DNA of 64,000 nucleotides from Actinernus sp. WN-2022. Taxonomy: Eukaryota > Cnidaria > Anthozoa > Actiniaria > Actinernidae. Numbering within the stretch: position 1 is the stretch's first letter; every line of letters starts with the position of its first letter. The position numbers were made by a program, and so were the translations under genes. Below, piece after piece: positions 63,446 to 64,000 of this stretch. The stretch is taken from contig JAOWCC010001368.1 in the NCBI GenBank assembly GCA_030867875.1, positions 6,448,965-6,512,964 of the forward strand, read 5' to 3'. The notes below the pieces were generated by a model. The model was not told the DNA's origin and did no database searches. It saw nothing but the letters and a program-made list of their open reading frames with translations.

Positions 63446-64000
63446 ACGAATATATGACAGATGGATGCTTAGTGTAATGGGTTCCTGTTTCAACCTAAAC
63501 AAATCCGATTTCCGGTTTCGGAGTTTTCGTAAAATTTATGTCGAATTCCGGGTTATAGCCGATTCAGAATAATGAAACAGGGAGAAAATCCGGGTTCATG
63601 TTCACAATAACTTGGAAATGTGGGTTTGGGGGCGATTTTTTCTCGTAATACTGCCTACCCATATTTAATTCCAGTACCGCACTCCCCCGATAGCTCTAGA
63701 GCGAGATTTATATTCCAAATGGAAACGCAAAAAAGAAAAGAATTATCCAAATAAATCCTTTCTTGACTTTGTTTGTTTGTCGTGCTTTCAAATTAATCTG
63801 AGAGGCCATTTGGCCCCCGGTTGGAGAATGGAAGCAGTAGTAAATATTTCGGTAATTTAAAAGAAAATCATTAATCAGCATTTAGATAAATAGAGCATTT
63901 TAACTGAACCTAAAAGACATATCACTAACTGACGCCAGTAGAAGTTCTCCGTTCTCAGAAGCTATGTTAAATGTTCTATCGTTATGACAGAATTGTAGAA
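63446..64000. other. Intron sequence to window edge, nothing recognised
   Basis: The next Eph exon (second FN3) is not seen before the edge. Confidence 0.4.

Overview
The window is animal nuclear DNA. Genes are split into short exons by GT-AG introns, and the sequence is crowded with transposable elements of metazoan families (LINE, BEL/Pao, Ngaro/DIRS, piggyBac, tRNA-derived SINE, many foldback MITEs) and minisatellites. An Eph-type receptor together with this repeat mix fits an early-branching animal, most likely an anthozoan cnidarian. That assignment is inference.

Layout. (1) 1-4.8 kb: a compact, intronless block of about seven genes on both strands, resembling the virion-gene part of a Polinton/Maverick-like element. 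It is decayed: two genes carry frameshifts and one is interrupted by a 177-bp segment copied from its neighbour. (2) 4.8-9.0 kb: foldback and Mutator-type non-autonomous elements. (3) 9.05-21.43 kb, minus strand: a complete six-exon gene for a 547-residue secreted or ER protein with two tandem 2-oxoglutarate/Fe(II) oxygenase folds. The N-terminal fold has lost every catalytic residue; the C-terminal fold keeps H376-E-D378, H447 and R460. (4) 21.7-46.4 kb: a repeat landscape with a SINE, MITEs, a Ngaro-type tyrosine-recombinase retrotransposon with split direct repeats, two LINE remnants, nested Mutator-type MITEs, large palindromes, a duplicated small Cys-containing exon-like sequence, and tandem repeats carrying TATA-box or TGACGTCA motifs. 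(5) 46.87 kb to beyond the right edge, plus strand: the ectodomain exons of an Eph-like receptor tyrosine kinase (ligand-binding domain, Cys-rich region, first FN3). The signal-peptide exon is not identified and the kinase lies outside. Its introns hold a piggyBac inserted into a BEL/Pao relic, and long minisatellites.

The most unusual pattern is recurrent tandem duplication across exon/intron donor boundaries. At four junctions in two unrelated genes (about 9.8, 12.0, 56.0 and 61.2 kb) the last bases of an exon, its splice donor and the start of the intron are repeated 2-4 times. A second recurrent pattern is a pair of related minisatellites (24.7 and 62.5 kb) that each directly abut the terminal inverted repeat of the same MITE family, as if the arrays grew from a transposon end.
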